Shown here: piece by piece, positions 45,855 to 58,945 of the stretch
How the letters are laid out: each line of letters begins with the position of its first letter
Position numbering within the stretch: the first letter of the stretch is position 1
DNA from: Neurospora tetrasperma FGSC 2508
Lineage: Eukaryota > Ascomycota > Sordariomycetes > Sordariales > Sordariaceae
NCBI RefSeq assembly: GCF_000213175.1
Contig: NW_009799100.1
Coordinates: 310,001 to 374,000, forward strand
Reading direction: 5' to 3'
DNA: 64,000 nucleotides
Program-made: the position numbers and the translations under genes
The notes under the pieces: generated by a model
What the model was told of the DNA's origin: nothing
Seen by the model: only the letters and a program-made list of their open reading frames with translations
The model's database searches: none

Positions 45855-48800
45855 TTTTTCTTATTGTGTGATGAGTTCTGCTGCTGCTGCTTCTTCACGA
45901 TATTGTCTGGTAACAATACGTAGCACAAAGAAGCATGGGCGAACGGGAAGAGAGGAGAACAGTGTGTGTGTGGCGTTCTTGGATCTGAAAAATGGATTTC
46001 AAAAATGTCAAATCTGATCCATCGTCGGGCGGGGTTTTGAAGATTGATAAAAGAGTGTGCGGTGTGCAAGCAAGCAAGGCGAAAACCCCAAAAGAAATGA
46101 TGGACGTCGTTCTGCTTTGAGTTTGTAGGTAAGGTAGTGTTGCAACCGGGGACCCCTTAATGCAAGGAAGAAGGAAGAGACGAAAAAAAAAAGAGGCGAC
46201 TCACTGAATGGCGCGTGGGTGGTAGTAGTGGCCGTTGCAACGCACCCCTTTACAACCGAGACGGTTACATCTGTAGGTCCCCCCCCTGGGATATCTCTCT
46301 CTCTCTCTCTCTGCCCTGGCTGGGCCTGGGGGGGATTTCTGATTACGCCGCTGAGAAACCAAAACTCATGGTAGTAAAAATATGGGGACGCCGCGAATGA
46401 CCGTTGGAGCGACGGGCCCGGGACTGTAACAATCGGTCGGGCAGCGCGACTGTGTGGAGAAGAGAAGGGAAGGGAAATGGAGCCGGGCAAAGGTACCCGT
46501 GGGCGAGCAAGTGGTTCGGTTGGTCTGAAGAGGTCACGCTACACCCACTTTCTCTCTCAAATCTCAACAGAGGAGAATGGAAGTGGAATTGGACTCGTGG
46601 CTTCAAGTCTGGGCAACGAACTCGCGTGTTCGTGGATGGTCGGTCGGTGGCCCCATCCAAGGTCCCCGCTTTAAACGGGCCCGGGCTCATTCCGACAACT
46701 AAACAAAACACTAGACTGTGCCCTAGTTCAGTTAGTATCACGGCATCACCATGCCCCCAGGCATCGGAAACACGCGCTATTGTTTTTATGTACTTGCTGG
46801 CCTGACCGTGCACTTTCAAGTTACACATTAAGGTAGGTCAGATATTCTAGCCCGTCGTCCATTGACTACACTACTACACTATTAGGTATACTAGAGGTAG
46901 ATGGAAACTGAAGGATCGGCAATTGGGTTTTGAAAGAGTATTCTGCCATCATGGAAACGTCATTTCTCTCCTGTCGATCGCCCATCTGGATATTTGCACC
47001 AAACATTGACTTTATGGCCCAACTAAGGCAGTAGAGGGCATTGATCGCCTATCCGGGCGGAGGGATGTGGGGGGACGAACCCCCCTTTGGCATTTTAAAA
47101 CCTACAATACCCCCACTGAAAAACAGGCAGGCATCTCGCTCTCGGACCTCTTCTTCGTCAACCAAGCATCGAATGTGGTGTCTCCACTCCGACTCCCAGC
47201 GGCCTCCACTTTTCTTCAAGTCGGGAACGCATCCCATTGCTCGATACGCCGCTGCAGACGTCGAAGCGAGCCTTGGGCCTGGGAACGAACGAGCCAGCAT
47301 CAGGGTCTAGGGAGCTAAGCTAGCTAAGGTACAGGGGCACGAGAGAGATGGTGGCGCTCGGCACTTCTTCTTGGTTTGATGTGAGTGCCCATCCCATCCC
47401 ATCCACCCATCAAACTTGGATTCGTGGAGACACCAAACCTCCAAGGAAAGAAAAGTGGACTTGAGTGTTTCCAGCGACACGGTCGAGAACGACACCAAGG
47501 CTCAGTTCGTTACAAGCAGAGCCACACCATTGGGCTGTCTTGGGGGCTTTTTTTTAATGATCCCCGCGGCCCCCAGCCCTCTTTCTGCACGGGCAGCCGT
47601 GAAGCGTTACACAAAGTTCATTCAAGGGATTTCGTGATCTCTCTTAGCGAGCTTTTTCCACTTTTGTACCTCTAGGCCATCGAATACCCGTACCCTTCTT
47701 TGGTTTTAGCATACACTAGGTACACTATATTGCCAAGTCCGGCCAGGCGATTGACTGACCGCCTTTATGTTTCAGTGTGTCTTGACAGAAATGGGCAAAT
47801 GCTGTTTCTCCGTCACTATGCAATAACATTTCTTATTATGATATCTGACGGCTATAGCGACACATAGGACCGACCTAGACTATGCTGACTCTCCTTTACG
47901 GTTAGGCCAGGTACACATGAAGACGCCGTCGTGTGGGTAGTTATCTCATCGAGATCGAGCTCGATTTTAGTCTTTTCTTTGACCAAATCAATTTCCCAAC
48001 GGCGAGTCTTCCGCAGCCACTACGCCCCAATCTGCTTCACCACCCCTTGAGGTTTCTGTGGGGAAGAGGAGGAGTTTCTATGGTATTACACTACTACACT
48101 ATCCATCCCTCCTCAAATCCTATACTATACTACACTACACTACTCCCGTCATTACTATCCCCCCCTCGTCTAGTAGTCTACACTACCGGCACCTCCCTTG
48201 CACAACCGAGTCAACAACGACTATCTATTTCCTATCTCTCTCTCCCACATCATCACATGTAGTCTAGTCCAAATGTCACAGCCGGCCTTATCGAATTCGC
48301 ATCTCCCCTTCTCCCCTTCTTCCCCCCACCGTTAGTGGAACCCGGGTTCAGCTCCCTTTCTTTCCCCCCCCCCCTCCTCCCCCTTCTCCCCGGCCCCATC
48401 CATCCATCCATCCCTCAGTTACCACCAGTCCACCACCACCGGCTGTGCATACACATCCCCAGTTCTACCTAAACTTCCCGGTGACCCAGTCCCTGCCTGC
48501 CTGCCTGTCCACCGCACCGCGCCGCGCGGCGGTTGTCCGCCGTCCCCTCCCCGTCCCCTCCCCCCCGCTATCTCTCTATCTGTCTGGTAGGTAGCGGACA
48601 CCGCGCCGCGCCGCGGAATTCGGTCCCAGTTCCGTCTTTTTTTTCCTTCTACTTCTACTTCTTCTTCTTCTTCTTTAACACAAGTGTTTGTCTTATCCCC
48701 AAGAAGGATAAAGTGTCCCATGCCCCCCACCCGCCTAAATTTCCCGGAAGTACGGAACGATGTACAACGCTAAACTGTTGTAGGAGAGAGAGCAGCAACC

Positions 48801-51800
48801 ACATAGGTCACCACAGCTCATTAAGTGCCCGCATACTTTAGCGATATTAACAGCGGAAGGCGTGCGGAATCAGGGTCCATCCAGTCTGCTGGCTGGCGGG
48901 CGGAATATCGCTACCTACCTTACCTACCATGGTACCTTTATACACACTGCCGTGAACATTGAACAGTTGCAGCTGTAGGTCATGCACATGCACATGGTCG
49001 CATCTTGGGAATCAACGTTCACCCTCGAGGAGGTGCAGACGGTTGTGGTTATGGAAATGGTTATGGTAATGGTTGCGATTGGTCCCGAGTTGCGTTACTT
49101 GCTTGCAACCCACGCACGGCCGTGCATCTTCAGCGACATGGAACGAAGAACCTGAAGAAACATCGACGAGGTTTTCTCTTCCGGGTTGGGGGGCTCCGTT
49201 TCGGAACCTACACTACACCATCTAGTGCTCGTATCGATTACCTGGTATGTGGGTTGCTCCCCAGTCCCCCCCCCCTCAGGGGTCTGTTCAGTTACACTCA
49301 TTACTAGCTCTACCGTGTCTTACCTACTGCTAGTGACTATCGGCTAACCTTGATACCACTCTACCTGGAGGTATCACCCGCTTGATGAGGGAAGTGATCT
49401 GCCCGGGTATGGAGGCCACTGGGATTCCTTCCAGTCCAGTCAGCCGCAGGGGCAGCTAGAAGAAGTTCCCAATGGAATGGGCGACTGTGGAGATATCGGT
49501 GATTTAGCAAGTAAGGGCAAGCACCACTTGATCGTCCTTGATAGTCTTCCTTCGGATGTGTCTGAGAAGGGTCTTCGTCGTCTGTCTGTGATAGTACCGG
49601 CATACAACATACACTACACTACATAGGGGCGCGGGATTGTGTTTGAGGAAGGTCACATTTAAACTCTCGCCTATAACAGCCAGCCGGAGGTGGGTGGGGG
49701 GGTGACGGGTCTAGTCGAATGGTGGTGGTGTGTCTCGCTTGGACGAGAGGCGTCGGTAGTAGGTAGGTAGGTAGTATCACACGTAAGAACTTTAATGGTG
49801 TCTCGCCGGCCCGGGTCATGTCGCCGGATCGATGGTAGGTAGGTAAACTACCGCCATTACTTGCCGCATGCATCCAGTCTTTGCAGTTCGCAGTTCGTGA
49901 CAGAGAGTTGTGTTCCATCTCAATCGGGGAAGGCCTGTACACACACTCGTTCGATGGCGTTTTAAGCTTGCTCCTTAGCTAGCTAGCTGCATATGCAGCC
50001 ATCTTCGTGGACGGTATTGGCTGATAATCAACCTTGTATTATCCACTACAAAGAATTACGACCGAGATTCCAGAAAGATACCTCTAGGTAGGTATGCAGG
50101 TGTCGACACACTTCTTGCATGGATAGTGTACGCTATACATACTCCAAGAAACAAGGGGGCATTCACACCTCAAACCGACTATTTTCTTGTGACAGAATAA
50201 GCTTTCTTAGCCACTCGGAAAAACCGTACTACCTTCCCTTTTTATATACGATGCCCTGAAGGTTTCCCTGAAGGGTCAGATGTACGCGCGGCCTCATTTA
50301 CCAGCGTCTTGGGACGTCGTTGAGAGACGATGTTGAGCCTCCAAGCATTCCAGGGGCGCAGTGCCGTGCCGTGTGGTGGCGTCCACGGTGTTGCATCCAG
50401 CCATCTGTCGTATTGCATGGGATAAATATCGGCGACCACTTTTCTTGGCAAATGACATGTCGTTATGTGTAATGAGCGTTCGGGGGTCGGGGGGGTGTGT
50501 AATGTGATTATGTCAGCAACATGCTCAATGTCGACTGGACGGGAGCTTCCATCTTGGGATTAAATATCTTGGTGTCGCTTACCCGGTAGTTTACTTTGTT
50601 TAAGCTGAGGGTTTGGACGGCGGTTATTGTGCGCTTTGTTGTTTACTTAGTTAGGGGTTTGGACTTGGAAGTGCACGAGATTTTGACAAAGTTGACTTTG
50701 GAATGGAAACGCAGAGGTGGTGTTGTTGTTCCTGCATCTGTGCATGGAAGGTTTCCATACTCCGTGGCGAGGTGTTCGGTTACATCGTAACTTCAGTCTA
50801 TAACTCTCGACTGGCCGGAGTAAAGCCGCTAGGGGACAAGTTGGTCTCCGACATGAACCAAAGGGAATGCATAGCATCAACCGACGACTTGCTGCATGTC
50901 ACGTATGTTGATCGGCAGATGTTAACACGGCATGGAATTTAGGAAGCACACTTCGCACTGCTGCTGTATTGACACAAATGGTGGCATCATGCTGGTTTTT
51001 CCAGAATCTCAATCTCTGAATTAGACACTCATGTCACCACATCAGCTTTCTTCTTTCCTTCATCTCATCAACTCAACTGGACGAACAACATCTCTCCATA
51101 GAGGTATCCGACATCTCGCCTTCGCAGTCTCCATGATACCTTTCAGTTGCCACTGACTGCTTCTGGGGATGTGGCAAGTCATGGACTTCATGTCCTTACA
51201 CTAACCAGACTAGTCGTCGCTCTTTCCTTCAGCACTCGTTTAATTTCCCAGTTCGCCCACCTGATGATACCAATCCTTGGCAGCTGTGCCTCCGACTTCG
51301 GTATGTGAAAGAAGCAGGAACAATGGACGGAGAACGCAGGAGCGATGCCTTTGTCTGCTGCTCCTGTCTGATTTGCCGGTTCCTGCAAGAGATTTGTCGT
51401 GCTCTTTCCTCGTCTGGCATAGTGGCGTGCAAGGAAAGGAAACTCGACTTCGTTGTCGCCCCCTTTCTTCTGTCGTTGCTGGTGAGCAAGTGCCGACTTG
51501 TTGCTTCGATTCTGTTTCTCCTACTCTTAGTTCCGTCTCAGGTCTCGCTAAATGTCGCAAGCTACCACGATTATCACGATACCACAAAGCTCATTACGGG
51601 TTACTTGCTTGTCAAGTTATGGAAATGACATCGATCGCTGCTTCAGATTTATCCCTTTTACGCGGCTGATTCGACCACCAAGGGACAACCTTTCCGTGGC
51701 CTATGGACATCGCAAACCCTCGAGACTCCGTCCTCGGCGCTCTCGGAGTGACAGTTACAAACCAACTGTCAACTGTCTCGACCGAGAAGGGTTCGCTCAC

Positions 51801-54718
51801 CTTGCGCTCGTGGCCATCGGTAGGCCAGCCGCTTCTGCTTCATCGCTTCGCCTGCCAACGCCTTTCTAAGGTAACGCGAGCAGAGCATGCCAGAAGTCCG
51901 GCAACGCGAGCTCCGTATGTAGAGGCCAGCAGTGTAGCGATTGAAGCAACGGGCTTTTGCTGGGGCCAAGCGGCTGTCGCGACTTGCGATGGTGTGGGCT
52001 ACGGATCGATAAACAAACAAAGGGGGTTTGAGACGTTGAAGACGAGGGACATGATTCCCAAGGCGGTCTGCGACACCGTCAGCACAAGTCGCTATGGCGG
52101 CTGCTGAGTATCCTGAGCTCTCGTTGCTTTCGCTAACCTTCACCGTTGTTCGGGTGCCTCGAGCGAGGAGACCACAATCATTTGTCTTTCCTGTGCCCTC
52201 TTTGGTGTTTTTCTGCTTCCAGCCCATTGTCTTGCCCCCTATGTACGCTCTCGTAGCGGTCACAGTCGCTACCCTTTTCAGACTACTCGTGAATTTCGCT
52301 CTCTCCTGATCGCGGGGTGTCGTGTCGGGTTGTCACTGCGACCATTCTGGACTGCTGCCAGGGTGGTCTCGCTTGCATGGGTGGTAGATTTACAGAAGCT
52401 CGCTTGACCGTTCCCTTGGTCCCCCTCCTCTCGCCAAGGAAGTCGACCTAGGCCAGAACAATGGGCCATGGTGTCGCCGTGAACAATGGTCTTTGTCGGA
52501 ACAAGACTGTCGAGTAGCCAGCTCGAAGAGAGTCTGTAGTCTGGCATGTTTGTCGTGTTGTCGTTGTCATATTCTTTATCATCGTTCGGCTCCCTTAACT
52601 GTTATTGCTCGCTCGGTGCTTGTCTTGTTCTTTCGCCGCGTGCTCCTCGCCAGCTACGGTAGTGGCCGTGTCGCCGGACTCGACTCTATCTTCTCCTCCT
52701 TCATCTGCAACATGTTCTTGTTTCTCGGGGCTCAATTCTCGGTTTTATCTTCTTGTTGCTGTCTAGTGGCAGACTCAACGATGCGGCAATCCTCGTCGAG
52801 CTCTTGTCGTGTCTTCTCAAGCTTCAGCTACTGCTCGTGAGATACTACATGGATAGCCGGCAGTATTCGGTCGAGAACAGTATTCGTGCGAGTACAACTT
52901 ACGGGTCAAGCAGCAGTGTCGGCCATCAACGAACACTAGATTCTCGAGTCAAACAGAAATTGGCGGGGGGATGTATGTCAAGTATGGTCGAGCATCGAAT
53001 CGGCGGCCAGGGACGGTTTTGGGGGCCGAAATGGGAGGAGAATTTGTTCAAGGCGTGCTATCGACAGCGAATCTGTCCATGGCACAGTAACAACGTTTTC
53101 GGCCTGGCACTTCTTATATCGAGAGACGAGCGGGCATCGGTTCAGCAGTCGGGTTACGGATTGGTTTCTACTTGTCCTTCAGTCAACAGCATGGATGGCA
53201 CATCTAGGTTGGCAGCAACAGAGTGTTTGTTGGAAGCCGGGGGCTCTTGGACACGCCTGAAGGTTTGCCAGCGGTCACTAATTAGCTGCTAAAGCTCTCC
53301 TGAAGCAGGGTGTTCTCTGATCAGTATGCCGCCTTGCCTGCTTGATTTCTTCAACCCTGCCCCTCCCCTCCATGTTGAGATATGTTCAAACACGCTCAGA
53401 TACGTCGAATTTTGGTGCTTGATTGGTATCGTATCCCGCTATGGGGAATTCCCTGCCGTCCTGCGCTCCAGCTCGAACACTGGCATTACCGTATGCACGA
53501 GCCCGCGGGATCAATATATATAAATGAAAGGAACGCGAGCCCTGTGTACGAAGAGTAGGATGATACCTACACACAGATGTATCGTTTAGAGGGCAAGTGC
53601 CTCTTCAGAAAGAAGACGAGGACCAGTACTGAGCAAATCAAGACAGAAGAAAAGACACATCCCTTCATCGTCAATACTGATTATACTTCAGCAACTGGAG
53701 AATGAGTTCATCCGGTCGAAAAAGCCGCCTACTGCCTTGCTAGAGAACCTTGAGCAGAACAAATTGACCGTAAGTGGCCTAGCACCTGTTCTCTCGCCGA
53801 GTGTCTGCCAACGGTTCAGTGCCAAACCTTCCAAACAAATCCTGCGATCTACTTAGCTGAGTGTCGGTTGCCCTGTGCGCTGCCTCCCGTCCTTTACGTC
53901 CTCAGGTGCCAGAAATCCCATCCAGGTTTACAGCCTCGAATCCTCCCCTCTCCACTCTATATATTCCAGCCTTCCAAATTTCATTCTTATAGACAGCCTT
54001 TCCACCTGGAAATTCTCCCCTCCAAAAACTCTCCAACCACACCTCGATCTTTGCATTTACGAGCAACTCGCTTTCCTCAACCGTCGAGATAGTAAGCCTG
54101 ATCAGCAAGCTCGAAGACCGCAACGAAATACCAGTAAGTCCAACAATCACTTCCCCTTGCCAGCGACTGTCGATTATGTCGGCGTCGACAACGACTTCTT
54201 TCCCTGCTGCTCGTGATGACTTCCTCTGCACCTCGTCCAGTCTCCTGCCTGTCGGTCGCCTCCACGTCACCCCACCACCTGGTAGTGGCGCTGGTCTGTT
54301 GACAGCGGAGCCAGTACTGTTGTTTTGTGACCCCTCCTTGCCCCTACCCTTTCTTCGTCCACTTTCCGTGCCTTCAGGTTCTTTTCAATCACTGCCTTTT
54401 TAGAACTGATCACGGTCTTCTGCCTCTGGTGTACCCCAGTTTCAGGAGATCAAGATCTTGACTTTGTTTCCGCTACTCCTGGTAGTCGGTAATCACTTCG
54501 AGCTCACTTCCTCAGACCTTCTCACCTTACCGTCACCGACATCTTTGGTGAGGGGTCGGCAGGTACCCCGCTGCTGCTCAGTCATTTTCATCAGCATCAC
54601 TTTCTCATTTCTTGGAACTCTCTGCAAGCTTTCTATCAATGTTGAGCACTCGAACTTCAGGTCTTATATACTAACAAGCCCTATCCATAGACCAATCATA
54701 CCCACTACAGTCTTCACC
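45855..54718. other. 8.8 kb gene-poor region with microsatellites
   Basis: I find no gene with a recognisable domain or a splice-consistent multi-exon frame. It includes the upstream region of the rhodopsin-like gene, a (CT)n run at 46289-46311, ACTAC-type repeats at 48085-48140, (CCAT)n and poly-C tracts at 48300-48420, a (CTT)n run at 48645-48675, GGTAGGTA runs at 49755-49850, and many TAGAGGTA-like motifs. The open frames of 100-180 codons at 51240-53300 have no motif and overlap on both strands. 54460-54718 is probably the leader of the next gene. Confidence 0.45.
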
Positions 54719-57075
54719 ATGAGCTTCCCTCAGCCTCCTCATCCGGGCGCCAATGACCCGACGCCTTTTAGCTTGGTAGCACTCATGATGTCCAACGCTT
54801 TGTCCGACCACGAGAAGATCGAGTGCTGGAAAACGATCGACATCATCTACGACAACCTTTTGAACGACGATGAAAGTTTGAGATCCTTCGCCGAGATTGC
54901 AAATGGCATCCAACAACAATTCCATAATCCTTCTCTCCAGGATGGAAGGATTCTCTCTGGGGTCAACTTTGCTCGGCAAGTTTACCGTTGGTTCGCAACT
55001 CATCACGACAGCGGCTTAATCGACCAAGCGGTGGCCAGACTTGGACAATCCAAGCCTTTCCTACGTGGCCTTGAACGCTACCTGACGGTCGCTGAAAGGG
55101 AAAATCGCCGAACAGAATCCAGTGACCCAAAGGAGTTCACTCCTCTTCCTCAGGATCTCCTGAAATCCTGGAGTGACGCGCTAGCACTGCGTCACTGGGC
55201 TCGGGTTCGCACGAGTCGGCCGGTTAACCCAGTACCAGGGGATATTCCCAAGGACTTTGAGGAGAAAGCTCGCCTGGCAAAGTACATTTTCGATGGGATG
55301 GTCGCCGAGCCCGCGAATATGGTCGAAAGGCCAAAGGTTGGTGGGCAAGACAAGGGCCACGAGCAGGGAAAGAGCAAAGGGCCAGAAATCCATGCTCAAG
55401 TGAAGCGGGTCAGGGAAATGTCTGACTTAAAGAAGTATATCCTGAGCTGGGACTGGTTGGTAGGTACCCCTACATGACCACAACATCTTGGACTGTCTTG
55501 CGAAGTGACCGTACTAACCTTTGGTTAGGTTAATGCAATTGATGCGGAGAAGGGAACGCCCGACACCGTTCTCTACTGTAATGAGGCATTCCCTAAGAAT
55601 GGGGACTATAAAAACTTCCGGGAGAGAATTCAGTCCACCCATGAATTAGTCTCGGTAGGTCAAGGCCTGGGTTGACTTGCTAAGTTTACGGAGGAACGTT
55701 TGCTAACCCGCCTTATACTTTCATAGACCAAAAGCCTCGCTGGTGAATGCGACCCAGCCAGCTTACCTCACTCGCTTTGCTGCTAATCCTAAGCAGGAGC
55801 TTTCCGTAAGATACCTCACTTCTCGGCGCAAGAACTCAACAATCGTACCCTATCTAACATATTTCGAATTTCCAGACCAAGGTGTTAAACAAGGGCACCA
55901 ACGCCACGCGAACCCGGCAAGTTCAAGCCGGTCAGAAGGTGCTTGCTGCAAACGCAGCGAAGCCACAAGGACCAAAGACGACAAAATTGCCCGTGAAGGC
56001 CACGCGAATAAATAGCGAAACAGCCACACTTGGTAACGGTACCGTGCAGAACGCGGGCCTGCCTACCATCAGTGGTGCATAGGAGCACCTTGGTGAGGGA
56101 AGGCCCGAAACAGCCAGCGGCGAAGCCTCCGAGAGGCCTAGCAAACGCCGAAGGGTGGTAAAAGGCCCCCTGATGAGACTAGCCGAGGAGTACGAGCTCC
56201 AGGCGGCTAGAAATGGGTACCAAAGTGCAGTGTCCGAGCCTGAGCTCGCCGGACAAGCCAGTGCCTCGGAGCCTCAGAGCTACAATGGCAACGGTGTCTC
56301 GTCAAACACCGGTGTTGGCTCGTCTAATACTCTTTTCGACGTGGACCGAACCTCCTTGGAACAGGGCACACGGGCGGCCGAATTCGTCACAAACCCTATG
56401 TCCGCCGCCAGTACGGATGCTTATTCAGTTCCCAACCTGAATCATGGGCCACGCGATCAACACCACTACTCATTGCCACCACCTCCATCTACTGCTCATC
56501 AAACCCGAGAATCGGCAAATACGCCATTCTCTACGAGTCATTGGGGCGCCTTGGATGGGACTGACAGCAATTTGGACCTCGACATGTTTGAGGTGAATCG
56601 TTCATGGTACGATGCAATTAGCGCAACCGACCCTTCTCGACAACATGGCCCGGCCATTGATGCAGACAACGCCGGCGTCATCTCTCCTCAACTCCAGGGC
56701 GTGACGACCGCTCGTACAGGCTCGACTACCAACGCTGCCAGTGCAACACACCAATCTGCTGTCATCTGGGATAGTGGTTATCAAGGCCGCAATGCTTTTG
56801 GAGATTTGCCCATGAATTCCTTCAACCAGGGAGCAACGGCGCCATCTGGATCTCCGCAAATCCCCGGAGAACCTTACACGGGCTTCATAGCTCAGGCGCT
56901 GCGGGCACAGACTGGAAATGCGGCACCTTTTGCCTCTAGTATTGCGGCTCCAACCCTTACCGCAGACAATAATCCGCCGGAGACCATTGCGAATGACAAT
57001 TTCGACTGGGACTATTGGATTGACCAAGCTTGGGTGGGCGGTGAGGAACCCAATGACAGCGAGGATGAGTCCTGA
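54719..57075 (+). CDS. Branch B member 9, one frameshift and one in-frame TAG
   Basis: Exons are 54719-55459, 55529-55654, 55727-55805 and 55876-57075. It starts MSFPQPPHPGANDPTPF; FARQVYRWF and VARLGQSKPFLRG match members 7 and 8; LSWDWL meets the conserved intron; KASLVNATQPAYLTRFAANPKQEL is exon 3 and TKVLNKGTNATRTRQ starts exon 4. Exon 3 has one base too many (AAAA at about 55729-55733, where the family frame needs AAA), which would end translation after 19 codons. TAG at 56080 interrupts exon 4; the frame then runs 331 codons to TGA 57075. The tail has a basic PSKRRRVVKG block and ends FDWDYWIDQAWVGGEEPNDS. It is either a young pseudogene or a gene with one sequencing error and a recoded stop. 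Confidence 0.65.
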
Positions 57076-58127
57076 ACTCTCTCTTTGTCTGGAGGCAGGA
57101 TACTCAAAGGACTTGTCGGCTTCGCAAAGCGTTTTCAAGGCCTTGGCATTGAGGTAGAAGGACACGGCAGTACTCGTTGGACGTTGGTGCAGCGCAAGCT
57201 CAACTCCCAGACCATCGGTGTTATGACCAACGCCAGCTACAGCCCTGTCGGGGAAGGGAAGAAACAGCTGATGTTCAGAAAGGGAGCAAGCGACAGCACC
57301 CATCTACCGTCCAACAAGGAAGCTGAGGAAGAGACTATCACCTAGAGGTACCATATGGCAAATACAAGCCCACCTGGCACTGATGTATTAGCAGGATTCA
57401 AACTTGAGCAGATAACTCCAGGGAATAAGGAGTAGCCAACGCCAGCCTCAATCAGGTAGTCCCGGTCTACAATAGATAGAACTCACTTTGAAACTTTACC
57501 TCTACTCAAGTACCTCCCTAGTAGTTCAGCTTGCTTCACGTGCATGTCAGTCGGTGTCAGCCATGTTCATGAGTCACTTGTTTAAGTACCGGTGGGTTTT
57601 GATTTGTGACTAAACCGTCTTTCGACTCAGTCCCCTTTCTGCTCAGGTTACTCCCTTGCTTCAAACGTATGACTAGGCCACCTCATGAGCTGGTCATGCT
57701 GAGGGATGACCTCCTTGACACTCTACAATATTTAAAAGACCTTCGCCCCCATTCCTCGCTCCTGTATCTCTCGAGTTTCCAGTTAGTTCTCATGGTCTCA
57801 AAGATACCTAGTACTTCCACACCTCTACCTAGGTATACAATCACACGTCCATAATGTCGAATTATCAAAGGCAGGGACCATTGACATGCTCATGCTTTCT
57901 CACGGGCTGTTCTTCGACGCCCATCTAGAAAAAAGAATGGAGCTCGTCTAACGCCCGCGATCATCAATGTTTGCCGTCATATACCTACCTATATACCTAC
58001 CTATTTATTGACGAACTCCGAATAATCCACCAGACCAACCGTAACCCCTATCATCACCACATCAGTATGTCAACCGCATCACCTCGACTAGTCCAGAGGT
58101 ACCAGCACACATCACCTTAGCTTCTAG
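57076..58127. other. Intergenic with fragment of upstream exon possible
   Basis: No supported gene. ACCTCTAC/TACCTAGGTA motifs cluster near 57495 and 57820-57835. Confidence 0.4.
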
Positions 58128-58457
58128 ACAAAGGTGACGAATAAAGGAACTAACGCGACACGCGACAGGGAGGTCGCAGAGGGCAAGAAGGTCCTCAACA
58201 AAGAGCCAAAGAAAGAGAGGCCTCAAAAGAGGAAGAGACCAGCAGAGGTCACAACCAGACCAATACTGTGGGTGAAAACGAGACCTACCTGTACACAGCT
58301 GCGTCGATCGTGCACTCCAGCGACTCGCACAACACCGCGCCCCAAAGCTCTCCGCATCAACGACACAACGAAGCACAACTCAGGCGGTGGACTCATCAAC
58401 CATGGTAACTTTGGTGGTGAGTGCCCGTCTATGAAACATCGCCATTCTCCGATCTGA
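58128..58457 (+). pseudogene. Last-exon copy of member 9 (TKVTNKGTNATRDR)
   Basis: After an acceptor-like CTTCTAG, the frame reads TKVTNKGTNATRDREVAEGK, aligned with TKVLNKGTNATRTRQVQAGQ of member 9, then a strongly basic KKERPQKRKRPAEV stretch, and ends after 109 codons. No earlier exons are convincing. It is a duplicated fragment. Confidence 0.6.
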
Positions 58458-58945
58458 GCGATTGTGATGCTGATTTTATCTAGCACCATGTCGAGAACGA
58501 AGCCTTGGGTATCCAGTCCCAATCACGGCTCCATATTCCCACGAGACCTAGGTACCCAAAGGGAGGGAGAGATTATGTGGGATATTCATGTTATGATATA
58601 GTTCGGTCCGTCCGCGAGCTTATTTCTGTGAGCAGTCACAGCCTACCCGGGTTGGGATTTGTACCTGACTTGAACACGGGCAGTCAAGTGTACCTAGAGA
58701 GCTTTTGCTAGGTAGTGTAATCGGTGGTTTTTGCATTCAGCGGTCAAAGGCACAGCTGTCGTGAACTCGACAGAGGTTCACTAGGTACCTACCTCGCCCG
58801 CGCTAGCGCGCACCCTACCTAGCCTAGGTAAGCAAGAGATTACCTACCTACGGTGAGATACCTACCTTCGTCCTTGGCCCACGAGAGTTGAGGTCTCCGA
58901 GAGGGGTTTAAAAATGCTAGGTAATATTTCTTAGGTATGTTGCCA

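Noticed and set aside
52753-53292. 179-codon plus-strand frame
   Set aside because: It has no domain, no start context and no splice support; kept only as a possible orphan within the gene-poor region.
53692-53772. Exon-like stretch QLENEFIRSKKPPTALLENL between an acceptor-like TTCAG and a GTAAGT donor
   Set aside because: It may be a relic of a branch B gene, but no neighbouring exon could be found and the similarity is too weak.
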